In this document: positions 8,486 to 16,397 of the stretch, piece after piece
How the letters are laid out: each line of letters starts with the position of its first letter
How positions within the stretch are numbered: the stretch's first letter is position 1
Assembly (NCBI GenBank): GCA_900538475.1
Contig: UPYT01000001.1
Span: 186,001-250,000, forward strand
Direction: 5' to 3'
Length of the DNA: 64,000 bases
Source of the DNA: an uncultured Clostridium sp.
GTDB lineage: Bacteria; Bacillota; Clostridia; Lachnospirales; Lachnospiraceae
Notes under the pieces: generated by a model
Databases searched by the model: none
Told to the model about the DNA's origin: nothing
Seen by the model: the letters and a program-made list of their open reading frames with translations, nothing else
Translations under genes and position numbers: made by a program

Positions 8486-9157
8486 ATGAAGAAATCAGAA
8501 ATGAAAATCAAGGATCTTTACAGTCTGGATCACACCATGGCCAAATCTTTGTTGGAGCAGTTTGAGTATCCCTGGGAGGCTCTGGCCCATATTGGGGAGT
8601 ATGTGGAAAAGCTGGGAGAATCCCTGTCGAAAAATGAGTATATGAATCCGGCAAAGGGAATCTGGATTCACAAAAGCGCCAAGGTTGCGCCGACAGCAGG
8701 AATTATCGGGCCGGTAATCATCGGACCGGAGGCGGAGGTTCGCCACTGCGCTTTTATCCGCGGAAAGGTAATTATCGGATCCAATGCAGTAGTAGGCAAT
8801 TCTTCTGAGCTGAAGAACGTGATTCTTTTTGATAATGTTCAGGTTCCTCATTACAATTATGTGGGAGATTCCATTCTTGGTTACAAGGCGCACATGGGAG
8901 CTGGTTCCATTACTTCTAATGTAAAGTCTGACAAGGCGTTGGTAAAGGTACATGCAGAAGACGGAGATATTGAAACAGGCTTAAAGAAATTCGGCGCTAT
9001 GATTGGCGACGAGGTAGAGGTGGGCTGCGGTTCTGTGCTGAATCCTGGAACTGTCATTGGAAAGAACAGCAATATTTACCCGCTGTCCAGTGTGAGAACT
9101 TGTGTGGATGCAGGATCTATTTACAAAAAGCAGGGTGAGGTTGCAAAAAAACAGTAA
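8486..9157 (+). CDS. Left-handed beta-helix (hexapeptide-repeat) protein, GlmU C-terminal-like
   Basis: A 223-residue protein with about 55 helical N-terminal residues and then a run of hexapeptide repeats from residue 60 to 200 (for example IIGPVIIGPEAEV, VIIGSNAVVG, MIGDEVEVGCGS, TVIGKNSNI). This is the left-handed beta-helix of acyl- and nucleotidyl-transferases such as the GlmU C-terminal domain. No nucleotidyl-transferase domain (GXGTRM motif) is present, so this is not a full UDP-GlcNAc pyrophosphorylase, although similar proteins are often labelled so. Substrate unknown; a sugar-nucleotide acyltransferase is possible. GAGGAG lies 9 bases before the start ATG. Confidence 0.8.
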   Translation: MKKSEMKIKDLYSLDHTMAKSLLEQFEYPWEALAHIGEYVEKLGESLSKNEYMNPAKGIWIHKSAKVAPTAGIIGPVIIGPEAEVRHCAFIRGKVIIGSNAVVGNSSELKNVILFDNVQVPHYNYVGDSILGYKAHMGAGSITSNVKSDKALVKVHAEDGDIETGLKKFGAMIGDEVEVGCGSVLNPGTVIGKNSNIYPLSSVRTCVDAGSIYKKQGEVAKKQ

Positions 9158-9162
9158 TAAAA

Positions 9163-9210
9163 AGTAATAAAAAACAGCCAGCGGGAACATTCTCACTGGC
9201 TGTTTGCGTT
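9163..9210. terminator. Bidirectional terminator between convergent genes
   Basis: Stem AAACAGCCAG (9172-9181) / CTGGCTGTTT (9196-9205) with further pairing inside the loop. Read on the minus strand it is followed by T6, making a strong terminator for upp. On the plus strand it is followed by GCGTTTTC, weaker but usable. Confidence 0.88.
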
Positions 9211-9213
9211 TTC

Positions 9214-9843
9214 TTATTTGGTACCGAAAATACGGTCGCCTGCATCGCCCAGTCCGGGGCAGATATAAGCTTCGTCATTGAGACAGCGATCCAGGTGTCC
9301 TACATAAATCTGGATATCGGGATGAGCCTTTCTCAGGCGCTCCAGGCCTTCCGGAGCGGCAATAATAGCCATAAACTTGATATGCTTGCCGCCATGCTGC
9401 TTAATAAAATCAACAGCTTCTACAGCGGAACCGCCAGTAGCAAGCATGGGATCCGTTACTACGATAGTGCGCTGGTCAATGGGGGTAGGAAGCTTGCAGT
9501 AGTATTCATGAGGTTCATGAGTTACCTCATCCCGGTAGAGACCAATATGTCCAACCTTAGCGCTGGGAACCAGGGCAAGGATTCCGTTTACCATGCCAAG
9601 ACCGGCGCGGAGAATCGGAACAATCGCCAGCTTCTTTCCGGCAATCATGGGAGTCATACAGGTTTCAAGCGGGGTTTCTACCTCCTGATCTTCCAGAGGA
9701 AGATCCCGGAGAGCTTCATAGCCCATTAACATGGCAATCTCTTCTACCAGAGAGCGGAACTCATTGGTACCTGTCCGCTTGTCACGAAGAATCGAAATTT
9801 TGTGCTGAATTAAAGGATGATTAAAAATTACTACATTTTCCAT
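9214..9843 (-). CDS. upp: Uracil phosphoribosyltransferase
   Basis: Upp makes UMP from uracil and PRPP in pyrimidine salvage. The 209-residue protein has the family start [15 protein letters not shown], the conserved [11 protein letters not shown] and the PRPP-binding loop [13 protein letters not shown], and ends with [11 protein letters not shown], the usual C-terminus. Start ATG is the complement of 9841-9843, with GGAAAGGAC upstream. A longer frame running to 9945 is rejected because it would overlap the neighbouring gene and include the promoter. The promoter is at 9887-9915 and the terminator at 9163-9210. Confidence 0.97.
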   Translation of the reverse strand: MENVVIFNHPLIQHKISILRDKRTGTNEFRSLVEEIAMLMGYEALRDLPLEDQEVETPLETCMTPMIAGKKLAIVPILRAGLGMVNGILALVPSAKVGHIGLYRDEVTHEPHEYYCKLPTPIDQRTIVVTDPMLATGGSAVEAVDFIKQHGGKHIKFMAIIAAPEGLERLRKAHPDIQIYVGHLDRCLNDEAYICPGLGDAGDRIFGTK

Positions 9844-9886
9844 AAATAAAATGTCCTTTCCGTTTTGTAGGTAAGCCCTGTTTATC

Positions 9887-9915
9887 ATTTTACCAGATGA
9901 AATAACAAATAGCAA
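9887..9915 (-). promoter_or_regulatory. Promoter for upp
   Basis: On the minus strand: TTGCTA (complement of 9910-9915), 17-base spacer, TAAAAT (complement of 9887-9892), 44 bases before the start codon. Confidence 0.65.
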
Positions 9916-9916
9916 A

Positions 9917-10819
9917 TTATTTATTCTCCGGAGTGAAAATGGCAATCACATAGTCTCCCGCTGCGTGAGAAACGGGAATAGAAACGTAAATATCTCCCTC
10001 ATACTCATAGCTGAAGGACTCAGGGAAGCTGCCGTCATAGGGGAAGTCCGCTTTGCTGAAGAGATCCGTATAGTAAGCCTTGCTCCGACCGGCATTGATC
10101 TGGGCCATGGCAGATTTCAGCTCGGGAGAAGTGTTCTGGTAAATGCAGTCTGCAGAAAGCACATAGTCTGCCAGAACCGCCGGATCTGTCAAATAGGGAA
10201 GATCCAGACTGGATGCACTGCGGACATCAATGGTATTGGTGTAAAACAGATTCGAGGGATGGGCGCCCCCGGATACGGTAAGGGAACCAGTATAGGTCAG
10301 GGTAATGCGGCTTCTGTCTGCAGATATCACCTTACACTGGATATTCAGAGTGTCCTTTGCCTCATCAATATCATAGGCATCTACAATGGATAGGGCATTC
10401 TTTTTGATCAGGGCATTGATATCAGAAGCATTGTCCAGATTCTCTACAACCGGATATTGAATGGAAACCTTGCCGGAGGTGTAGGTGGTCAGGCTTGTCT
10501 TTACCTGGTTTTTCGTAACAGCAGATCCAGAGCCGTTTCCGGAAGCGGAGGTTCCAGAATTGGAGTTTACCGCATTGTCAATGCCTGGTTCCAAGGTGAT
10601 TCCGGCAGAAGACTCCGTTTCCTTTGGAGAGGAAGAGGGAGCCATGGTTTCTGCGGAAGTCGTATGGGTGCTGGATAAATCAATCTTTTCATTTTTCTTG
10701 CCGCAGCCGGAAATCAGGCAGACAGCAGTCAGAGCCATCAGGCAGGCGGCAGCAGGACGGAGCAGTCTGCGGCGGCTGCGGTTACTTTTACGGGACTCCG
10801 GGTTCTTTCGCTTTATCAT
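9917..10819 (-). CDS. RsiV-like lipoprotein with DUF3298/DUF4163-type domain
   Basis: A 300-residue secreted lipoprotein. The basic N-terminus and hydrophobic stretch end in the lipobox LISGC (Cys 39), followed by a Ser/Thr/Gly-rich linker to about residue 110. The globular part contains [11 protein letters not shown] and [18 protein letters not shown], the pattern of DUF4163/DUF3298 domains found in RsiV, an anti-sigma factor and lysozyme sensor, and in related surface proteins. No sigma factor is adjacent, so a sensing role is not shown. AGGAGG lies just before the ATG. A TATAAT -10 box is at 10865-10870. Confidence 0.8.
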   Translation of the reverse strand: MIKRKNPESRKSNRSRRRLLRPAAACLMALTAVCLISGCGKKNEKIDLSSTHTTSAETMAPSSSPKETESSAGITLEPGIDNAVNSNSGTSASGNGSGSAVTKNQVKTSLTTYTSGKVSIQYPVVENLDNASDINALIKKNALSIVDAYDIDEAKDTLNIQCKVISADRSRITLTYTGSLTVSGGAHPSNLFYTNTIDVRSASSLDLPYLTDPAVLADYVLSADCIYQNTSPELKSAMAQINAGRSKAYYTDLFSKADFPYDGSFPESFSYEYEGDIYVSIPVSHAAGDYVIAIFTPENK

Positions 10820-10864
10820 AAAAGGTCCTCCTTTGTGATACGTGACACAATCGTATTTGTACTT

Positions 10865-10893
10865 ATTATAACGGATATTTCCAGAAAAATCAG
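10865..10893 (-). promoter_or_regulatory. Probable promoter for the RsiV-like lipoprotein
   Basis: Minus strand: CTGATT (complement of 10888-10893), 17 bases, TATAAT (complement of 10865-10870). The -35 box is weak. The rest of 10894-11040 shows nothing recognisable. Confidence 0.5.
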
Positions 10894-11040
10894 CAGAAAA
10901 AGTCTTACGGTAGTTTTAATTTTTCACAAATACAAGCAAAAGAAAGCGACCCTGTCGTGTCGGATACTAGGAAATATCTGCGGAAGAAACCTTCATAAAA
11001 GAGCCTGAAAAATTCGAGTTGTCAAAATTTTTTAAATTGC

Positions 11041-11069
11041 TTGCAAAAATCTTTTATTTGTGATACAAT
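11041..11069 (+). promoter_or_regulatory. Promoter for tRNA-Leu
   Basis: TTGCAA (11041-11046), 17-base spacer, TACAAT (11064-11069), 20 bases before the mature tRNA 5' end. Confidence 0.75.
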
Positions 11070-11088
11070 GATTTTGTTGCAAAAGTGT

Positions 11089-11171
11089 GCCGGCGTGGCG
11101 GAATGGCAGACGCATCAGACTCAAAATCTGACGGGGGCGACCTCGTGCCGGTTCGAGTCCGGCTGCCGGCA
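11089..11171 (+). tRNA. tRNA-Leu (anticodon CAA)
   Basis: A class II cloverleaf of 83 bases. Acceptor GCCGGCG (11089-11095) pairs with TGCCGGC (11164-11170). The anticodon stem TCAGA/TCTGA frames the loop CTCAAAA with anticodon CAA, reading UUG. A long variable arm and the T-arm GCCGG-TTCGAGT-CCGGC follow. CCA is not encoded. A terminator follows directly. Confidence 0.96.
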
Positions 11172-11195
11172 TTCCTTGGCAGGGGCAAAACCCAA

Positions 11196-11246
11196 AACAC
11201 CGTCAAGTTTTCTAGTAACTAGAAGGCTTGACGGTGTTTTTTTTAT
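11196..11246 (+). terminator. Intrinsic terminator after tRNA-Leu
   Basis: Perfect 12-bp stem AACACCGTCAAG (11196-11207) / CTTGACGGTGTT (11227-11238) followed by a long T-run. Confidence 0.95.
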
Positions 11247-11418
11247 TTCATAGGATTTTGCATTTTCGAAGAGAAAAGGTGATTTCTGCACAAAATCATG
11301 AAGTCAGTATGATAAAATCTATTCTACAGAGCAGAAACTATCATTAATATCGGGAATATCGGGAATTCTGATGTTCTGGAAGTATATAATGTAGATACAG
11401 AAAAAAGAACAATAATAG

Positions 11419-11453
11419 AAAAAGGATCTTGCAGAAATGCGGATCCTTTTTTT
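11419..11453 (+). terminator. Isolated terminator-like hairpin
   Basis: Stem AAAAAGGATC (11419-11428) / GATCCTTTTT (11442-11451) and a T-run. No intact gene precedes it; it abuts the decayed gene end that starts at 11454. The stretch 11247-11418 shows nothing else that can be supported. Confidence 0.7.
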
Positions 11454-11633
11454 GCTTCTGATAATGTTAATTATAGGCAGTTCAAATTAAATTCCAGCGG
11501 AAAGATTGTGAAAAACAAGACCGTAAAGGACGGCAATGACGATGAGTGGAAGACAGCGGCAAACGGCGAGATTGTCCAGTTCGGAAACAGCCATGTAGCA
11601 GAGGTGGTGGAGCCGGATGCGGAGACCGAGTAA
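11454..11633 (+). pseudogene. C-terminal remnant of an unidentified, probably surface, protein
   Basis: An open frame without start codon or ribosome site. It reads like a protein end: LNSSGKIVKNKTVKDG, then DDEWKTAANGEIVQFG and an acidic tail ending EPDAETE before TAA. The repeated NSSGKIV / NANGEIV-like turns resemble C-termini of clostridial cell-wall-repeat or secreted proteins. The frame continues open upstream to 11316 but crosses a terminator hairpin, so that part is unlikely to be coding. Best read as the leftover of a larger deleted gene. Identity is not established. Confidence 0.45.
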
Positions 11634-11696
11634 ATAGAAACTGCTTTTATATATGCTGGGGGGACTTAAAAACACAGTCGGAGGAAGTGACTTTAT

Positions 11697-12908
11697 ATGA
11701 AAGATTTAGAGCGGAAAAAATATCTGGGCTGGCTGAGAAAACAGAAAAATCAGCCGTTGGTTAAGGTGATAACCGGCGTTCGCGGATGCGGAAAGACGGC
11801 TCTGCTTCGCCGGTTTCAGGAAGAGCTGGCCGAGGAAAATGCCGGAAAAGCCAGAGTGCTTGCGGTTGACTTGGAAAGCCCGGAGTTTGAGGATTTAACA
11901 GACTGTGAAGCCCTGAACCGGTATCTGGAAACGCAGATAGAGGAGGGACAGAGCTGCTTTGTATTTCTGGATGAGATTCAGCATGTAGAAAACTGGGAGG
12001 CAACAGCGGCCTGGCTTCTGTCCCCGGGAACCTGTGATCTTTATGTCAGCAGCTCCTGCCTCTGGGAACCCGGGAAAAAAGCTTTCGGCCTTCTGGAAGA
12101 AAAGTGGGCAGTTCTGGAAATGCAGCCCCTTTCTTTTCGTGAGTATCAGGATGCCCGGGGAAAAGCGGAAAAAGAGGAAGCGAAGAAAGCTCTGCAGCAG
12201 TATACAGAGTCTGGTTCCTTTCCGTATCTGTCAGGACGCAGCCTTGACAGGGAAGAAACGCGGGAGTATCTGCGGGGACTTTACCATACGATTCTGTTAA
12301 ATGATGTAGTGAAACGCCAGAAAATAGCAGATGCTGTTGTTTTGGAAGCAATTTCCCGGTTTCTCATGTATGAGATCGGAATACGGACTTCACCTGCAGC
12401 GATTGCCAATGCGATGGCTGCCTCAGGAAGAAAAGTGGATCAGAAAACCGTAGACCGGTACCTTCAGGGATTGACAGAGAGCCAGCTGTTTTATGAAGTG
12501 CGCCGGTATCATATTAAAACGCGAAAGCTTTTGACTACGATGAATAAATTTTATCTGTGTGACCCAGTTTTTGGAAGGATGATGGTAAGACAGGAAGAAA
12601 AAGACCGGGAACGCGTACTGGAAAATCTGGTATTTCTTGAACTGAAACGCAGATATTCGGAGGTTTACAATGGCCAGCTGGGAGCCAGTACCGAAATTGA
12701 TTTTGTGGCAATTCGGGATGGCAGACCTGTCTATTTTCAGGTGGCGGAAAGCACAAAGGATCCGGCGACGCTTTCAGAAAAGCTGACCCCTCTTCAGCAG
12801 ATTCGTGACAATTATCCAAAATACCTTTTGACAATGGATGAGCAGGAAGCGGATTATGAGGGAATTTTACAATTGAATCTTGTGCAGTGGATGAAAGAAA
12901 CAGTCTGA
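11697..12908 (+). CDS. AAA-family ATPase with C-terminal DUF4143 domain
   Basis: A 403-residue protein with an AAA_14 ATPase domain: Walker A GVRGCGKT (residues 27-34), Walker B CFVFLDEIQ (D92, E93). A winged-helix-like middle (IANAMAASGRKVDQKTVDRYL) and a DUF4143 C-terminus with a nuclease-fold-like strand pair EIDFVAIRDGRPVYFQ follow. These ATPases are common and multicopy in gut anaerobes; their role is not established and no partner gene is beside it. GGAGGAAG precedes the start. It stands alone between a decayed gene end and a terminator, which suggests an acquired cargo gene. Confidence 0.9.
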   Translation: MKDLERKKYLGWLRKQKNQPLVKVITGVRGCGKTALLRRFQEELAEENAGKARVLAVDLESPEFEDLTDCEALNRYLETQIEEGQSCFVFLDEIQHVENWEATAAWLLSPGTCDLYVSSSCLWEPGKKAFGLLEEKWAVLEMQPLSFREYQDARGKAEKEEAKKALQQYTESGSFPYLSGRSLDREETREYLRGLYHTILLNDVVKRQKIADAVVLEAISRFLMYEIGIRTSPAAIANAMAASGRKVDQKTVDRYLQGLTESQLFYEVRRYHIKTRKLLTTMNKFYLCDPVFGRMMVRQEEKDRERVLENLVFLELKRRYSEVYNGQLGASTEIDFVAIRDGRPVYFQVAESTKDPATLSEKLTPLQQIRDNYPKYLLTMDEQEADYEGILQLNLVQWMKETV

Positions 12909-12938
12909 AGCTGCAGGATGGAAACAGGTACAACAATG

Positions 12939-12991
12939 AGCCGGTTTTTTCTAATCTGCGATTGACGCAGGCTGGGGAAAGCCGGCTTTTT
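12939..12991 (+). terminator. Terminator after the AAA/DUF4143 gene
   Basis: Outer stem AGCCGG (12939-12944) / CCGGCT (12982-12987), inner stem CTGCG/CGCAG (12956-12960 / 12966-12970), then T5. Confidence 0.7.
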
Positions 12992-13040
12992 GCGTCTTAT
13001 GAAATAAAAACGCTCCGCAAGGATCGCCATGTGATGGGGC
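12992..13040 (+). repeat. Dispersed structured repeat, fragment D
   Basis: It matches the middle of copies A and B: the right arm of the first hairpin (TCTTATGA), then AAAAACGCTCC, a GNRA hairpin whose loop here is GCAA instead of GCGA (13017-13020), and GGATCGCCATG. It lacks the left arm and the 3' half with the terminator palindrome. Confidence 0.7.
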
Positions 13041-13066
13041 GCTTCTGCGTATTTTGGAGCGCTGTC

Positions 13067-13095
13067 TTGCTATTCATTCTTGGAAATGGTAGAAT
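13067..13095 (+). promoter_or_regulatory. Promoter for the three-component sensor operon
   Basis: TTGCTA (13067-13072), 17-base spacer, TAGAAT (13090-13095), 18 bases before the first start codon. Confidence 0.65.
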
Positions 13096-13113
13096 CGGAG
13101 TAAGAAAAAGGGA

Positions 13114-14220
13114 ATGATGAACCGGAAAAGTACGGAGGAAAATACATTGGAGAAAAAGCAATGGTATTTTTTCAGGCAGAGGCTGACACAGTTTCGTGTG
13201 GTATGCATTCTGGCAGCAGTGGCAGTGCTTTGTGGTCTTGCTGTTTTGGGACAGGGAGTGGGAAAGAAAGCGGAACGTTTGGAGGAAGAAATTCCGGAGG
13301 AGAAAAAGCTGGTTCTTTTTACCTCACACAAGCCGGAGGTATATGATCCCATTGTCCGGGAATTTGAATCAAGAACGGGAATCTGGGTAGATGTGAGGGC
13401 CGGAGGAACGACGGAGCTTTTGGAGAAGATTGAAGAAAGCAGAAAAAAGGGAGATTTTTCCTGTGATCTGATGTTTGGCGGCGGAATTGAGAGCTACGAG
13501 GCAGCAAAGGAAAATTTTGAAGGATATCGGACTAAGAGGAAGGAGCAGATCATCCGTCGATACCAGTCTCAGGAGGATCTGTGGACCCCATTTACAAGGC
13601 TTCCCATTGTCTTTATTTATAACAACAAGCTGGTAGGAAAGGAGGATGCGCCTTGCAGCTGGAAAGAACTTTTTACAGAGACGTGGAGAGGGAGGATTGC
13701 ATTTGCGGATCCTGCCAATTCAGGAAGCAGCTGTACCATGCTGGAAACGATGCTTCAGGTCCTGGACGGAGATGAGGATCAGATTCTGGAGGCATTTGCC
13801 AGGGCTCTGGATGGCAGCATTCTGGAAAGCTCCGGCGCAGTTTTGGAGGATGTGGCAGCCGGAAGAAAGATGGTGGGAGTCACTCTGGAGGAGACAGCCA
13901 GAAAATGGATTGACAGGGGCGCTGACCTGACGATTGTTTATCCGGAGGAGGGAACCAGTGCTCTGCCGGATGGATGCGCGGTGGTGAAGGGAGCCCGTCA
14001 TCGAAAAAATGCAGAGCTTTTCCTGGAATTTATTGTCAGTGATGATACCCAGCGGTTTGCAGAGGAATATCTCTGCCGCAGAACGATTCGGGAGGACTTA
14101 GAATTGGAGGCCCGGGAACCGGAAAGAAAGCTGGTGAGGTTTGATCTGGAGCTGGCGGTGGGCCGTCAGAAACGGATTTTAGAGAAATGGGCGGTGCTGA
14201 CAGATGAAGGAAAAAATTAA
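13114..14220 (+). CDS. Membrane-anchored solute-binding protein, sensory component of a three-component system
   Basis: A 368-residue protein of the Fe3+/spermidine-type binding-protein fold (family 1 extracellular solute-binding). A basic cytoplasmic start is followed by one membrane segment (about residues 29-46) without a lipobox, then LVLFTSHKPEVYDPIVREFE, the typical opening strand-helix. GRIAFADPANSGSSC and TIVYPEEGTS match the hinge and ligand regions. The gene overlaps the histidine kinase by 17 bases, so the two are translationally coupled. Membrane tethering plus overlap with kinase and regulator suggests a ligand-sensing partner (compare PgtC with PgtBA) rather than a transport protein. 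The ligand is unknown. Confidence 0.8.
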   Translation: MMNRKSTEENTLEKKQWYFFRQRLTQFRVVCILAAVAVLCGLAVLGQGVGKKAERLEEEIPEEKKLVLFTSHKPEVYDPIVREFESRTGIWVDVRAGGTTELLEKIEESRKKGDFSCDLMFGGGIESYEAAKENFEGYRTKRKEQIIRRYQSQEDLWTPFTRLPIVFIYNNKLVGKEDAPCSWKELFTETWRGRIAFADPANSGSSCTMLETMLQVLDGDEDQILEAFARALDGSILESSGAVLEDVAAGRKMVGVTLEETARKWIDRGADLTIVYPEEGTSALPDGCAVVKGARHRKNAELFLEFIVSDDTQRFAEEYLCRRTIREDLELEAREPERKLVRFDLELAVGRQKRILEKWAVLTDEGKN

Positions 14221-15985
14221 AATATCATTTAAGCGGGAGCTTCTTGCGGGATTTCTTACGGTTGCCGTTCTGCCTCTGGTGGTTTCCTGTCTGTTTCTGA
14301 TTCAGATGTTCCAGGTTAAGGCAGACAGGGATTACAGGAAAGTAAATATGGAGCAGGTTCACATCGTAAATTCTGCATTTTTGGAGTTTTGGAAGAAGAT
14401 TGAGGACGCAGAAAACAGTCTTGCCTCCTCCTGGATGGTACAGATGGCTATGGCAGGAAAGGCAGAAGGAAGAAAAAGTGAGGTTTATCATATTTTATAT
14501 GAGAAAACCTCTGAGTTAAGAGAACTGGCTCGTTTTGATCTGTATTCGAGGGATGGAGCTTGCCTGTATTCTACCGGGACTGGCATGTATCAGAAAAAAC
14601 TTCCTGTGTACTGGGGAATTCTGAAGGTTTCCGGAGCTCATGGGGATGATTTGATTGTTCAGAAGGATCATGAGGATATGAGCCTGATGGCGGCCAGGGG
14701 GATTCCAGGGGAGGACGGAGTACCGATTGGCTTTGTTGTGGCAAATCTGACAGAGGAAAACCTGAATCAGGTATTTCAGGGGCTTTTGGGAAGTCAGGAT
14801 GGGCTTTGTATTCTGAATGAATTTTATGAGCCGGTATACAGTGCCGGCACAGCTGCAGGAGGAGAAATCGCACAGACTTTGAGGGCTGGAAGAATGGAGG
14901 GAAAAGAAGCGCTTTCCTCCTGGAAGGACAGCGAGGTTTTTGTGGCGTCGCTGGGAGATACAGGGCTGACCAGTGTTCTTCTCCGCCCGGAGATATTTAC
15001 GGGAGGGCTGACAGGCTCCATGTATTCTGTTCTCTTTCTTATGACGGCATTCAGCTTTCTCCTTTGTCTGTTTGTGGCTTCCCGGCTGAGCAGTCACCTG
15101 TCCCAGCCGATCCTTTTGCTGAACAGAGCCATGGAAAAGGTGAAAAAAGGAAATCTGGATACCCGTGTGCAAATGGAACGGGCTGATGAATTCGGACAGC
15201 TGGCAGCCAGCTTTGATGCTATGACTGCACAGCTGGATCAGTATATGAAGGAACAGGTGGCTCAGCAGAAAAAGCTGAATGAGGTACAGATTGCCATGAT
15301 GCAGGCTCAGCTGAATCCTCATTTTCTATATAATACTTTAGATACTATGAAGTGGGTGGCCAAGGCAAACCATATTCCAGAAATAGCCACGCTGTCGGCA
15401 AAGCTGGCAAAAATTCTCAGAACCAGTATTTCCAGTCCTCAGATGATTACTTTAAAGGAGGAAATGGAACTGGTGGACAGCTACGCAGAGATTCAGAAAA
15501 TTCGCTTTGGAGGCCGATTTACCTTTACCTCTGAACTTCCGCAGGAGCTTTCCGGGATTTTCGTTCCCAAGCTGATGATTCAGCCTATTGTAGAAAATGC
15601 CATGATTCATGGGCTGGCAGACTGTGATAACGGAACCATTCATGTGAAGGTCCATCGGCTGGAGGCACAGGGGCTTTTATGTATTGAGGTGACAGACGAC
15701 GGCTGCGGCATCAGCGATGAGGTGTTAAAATGCCTGAACAGCCGGGACCGGGAAAAGCTGTCCGGCCATATTGGATTTTACAATGTAGACATGGTGATAC
15801 GGCTTCATTATGGAGACGGATATGGCCTTCAGGCAGAACGGAGGCAGGAGGGCGGCACCTGTGTGCGGATTCTTATGCCGGACGGGGAGCAGAACCGTGA
15901 GGGTTTGGAAAATAACAAAGAAACGAAAAAGGAATCAGGAACAGGCAGCAAAGAAGAAGTGGAGGGAGTGAACAGGAATGTATAA
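14204..15985 (+). CDS. Sensor histidine kinase, YesM/LytS-like (His_kinase family)
   Basis: A 593-residue membrane kinase. The first membrane segment is at about residues 14-33, an extracellular sensor domain extends to about 270, the second segment is at about 270-290 (SVLFLMTAFSFLLCLFVASRL), then HAMP (SQPILLLNRAMEKVKKGNLDTRV). The His_kinase domain has the phospho-acceptor H373 in QAQLNPHFLYNTLD, and the HATPase N-box reads QPIVENAMIHG with a DDGCGIS G-box. A charged tail of about 30 residues ends the protein. It overlaps the binding-protein gene before it (17 bases) and the regulator after it (8 bases), so the three form one signalling unit that probably controls the importer downstream. 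Confidence 0.93.
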   Translation: MKEKIKISFKRELLAGFLTVAVLPLVVSCLFLIQMFQVKADRDYRKVNMEQVHIVNSAFLEFWKKIEDAENSLASSWMVQMAMAGKAEGRKSEVYHILYEKTSELRELARFDLYSRDGACLYSTGTGMYQKKLPVYWGILKVSGAHGDDLIVQKDHEDMSLMAARGIPGEDGVPIGFVVANLTEENLNQVFQGLLGSQDGLCILNEFYEPVYSAGTAAGGEIAQTLRAGRMEGKEALSSWKDSEVFVASLGDTGLTSVLLRPEIFTGGLTGSMYSVLFLMTAFSFLLCLFVASRLSSHLSQPILLLNRAMEKVKKGNLDTRVQMERADEFGQLAASFDAMTAQLDQYMKEQVAQQKKLNEVQIAMMQAQLNPHFLYNTLDTMKWVAKANHIPEIATLSAKLAKILRTSISSPQMITLKEEMELVDSYAEIQKIRFGGRFTFTSELPQELSGIFVPKLMIQPIVENAMIHGLADCDNGTIHVKVHRLEAQGLLCIEVTDDGCGISDEVLKCLNSRDREKLSGHIGFYNVDMVIRLHYGDGYGLQAERRQEGGTCVRILMPDGEQNREGLENNKETKKESGTGSKEEVEGVNRNV

Positions 15986-16397
15986 GCTTTTGGTGGCAGA
16001 TGATGAGATGTTTGTGCGAAAAGGCATTGTTTGTGAGACAGACTGGAAGTCCCTGGGCTTCGGGGAAATTCTGGAGGCTTCAAATGGCAGGGAGGCTCTG
16101 GAAATGATTCGGTCAGAGAAGCCGGATCTGATTATCAGTGATATTCGAATGCCGAAAATGAGTGGAATCGAGATGCTGAAGGCGATGCGGGAGGAAAAAA
16201 ACGATACGCCTGTTATTTTTCTTACGGCCTACAGTGAATTTGAATATGCCAGGGAAGCGCTGAAGCTGTACGCCTCTGACTATATTTTAAAGCCCTTTGA
16301 AGATGGCGAGCTGGAGGCGGCAGTTCTTCGGGCCAGGGAAAAAATTCTTCGGTCCCATGACAAAAATGAAGAGAGAGAGCATCCTGCTTCCCTTTGA
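15978..16397 (+). CDS. Response regulator, receiver-domain half (gene split by a frameshift)
   Basis: A receiver domain with D8/D9, phospho-acceptor D55 (LIISDIRMP), the switch residue in FLTAYSEFEYA and K105 (DYILKPF). The frame then closes after NEEREHPASL at 16397. In YesN-type regulators the receiver is followed by an AraC-type DNA-binding domain; that domain is present directly after but in the +1 frame. Removing one A from the A5 run at 16362-16366 would join the two (HDK-MKRES). So this is either a disabled regulator, a sequencing error, or a slippery site. The start overlaps the kinase stop, with AACAGGA upstream. Confidence 0.85.
   Translation: MYKLLVADDEMFVRKGIVCETDWKSLGFGEILEASNGREALEMIRSEKPDLIISDIRMPKMSGIEMLKAMREEKNDTPVIFLTAYSEFEYAREALKLYASDYILKPFEDGELEAAVLRAREKILRSHDKNEEREHPASL

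Noticed and set aside
9844..9945. N-terminal extension of upp
   Set aside because: It would overlap the next gene and contain the promoter; the conserved start [10 protein letters not shown] has its own ribosome site.
11041..11253. A 70-codon frame across tRNA-Leu
   Set aside because: It reads through the tRNA and its terminator; not a gene.
11316..11453. Upstream continuation of the decayed gene end
   Set aside because: The open frame runs through a perfect terminator hairpin, so it is probably open by chance.
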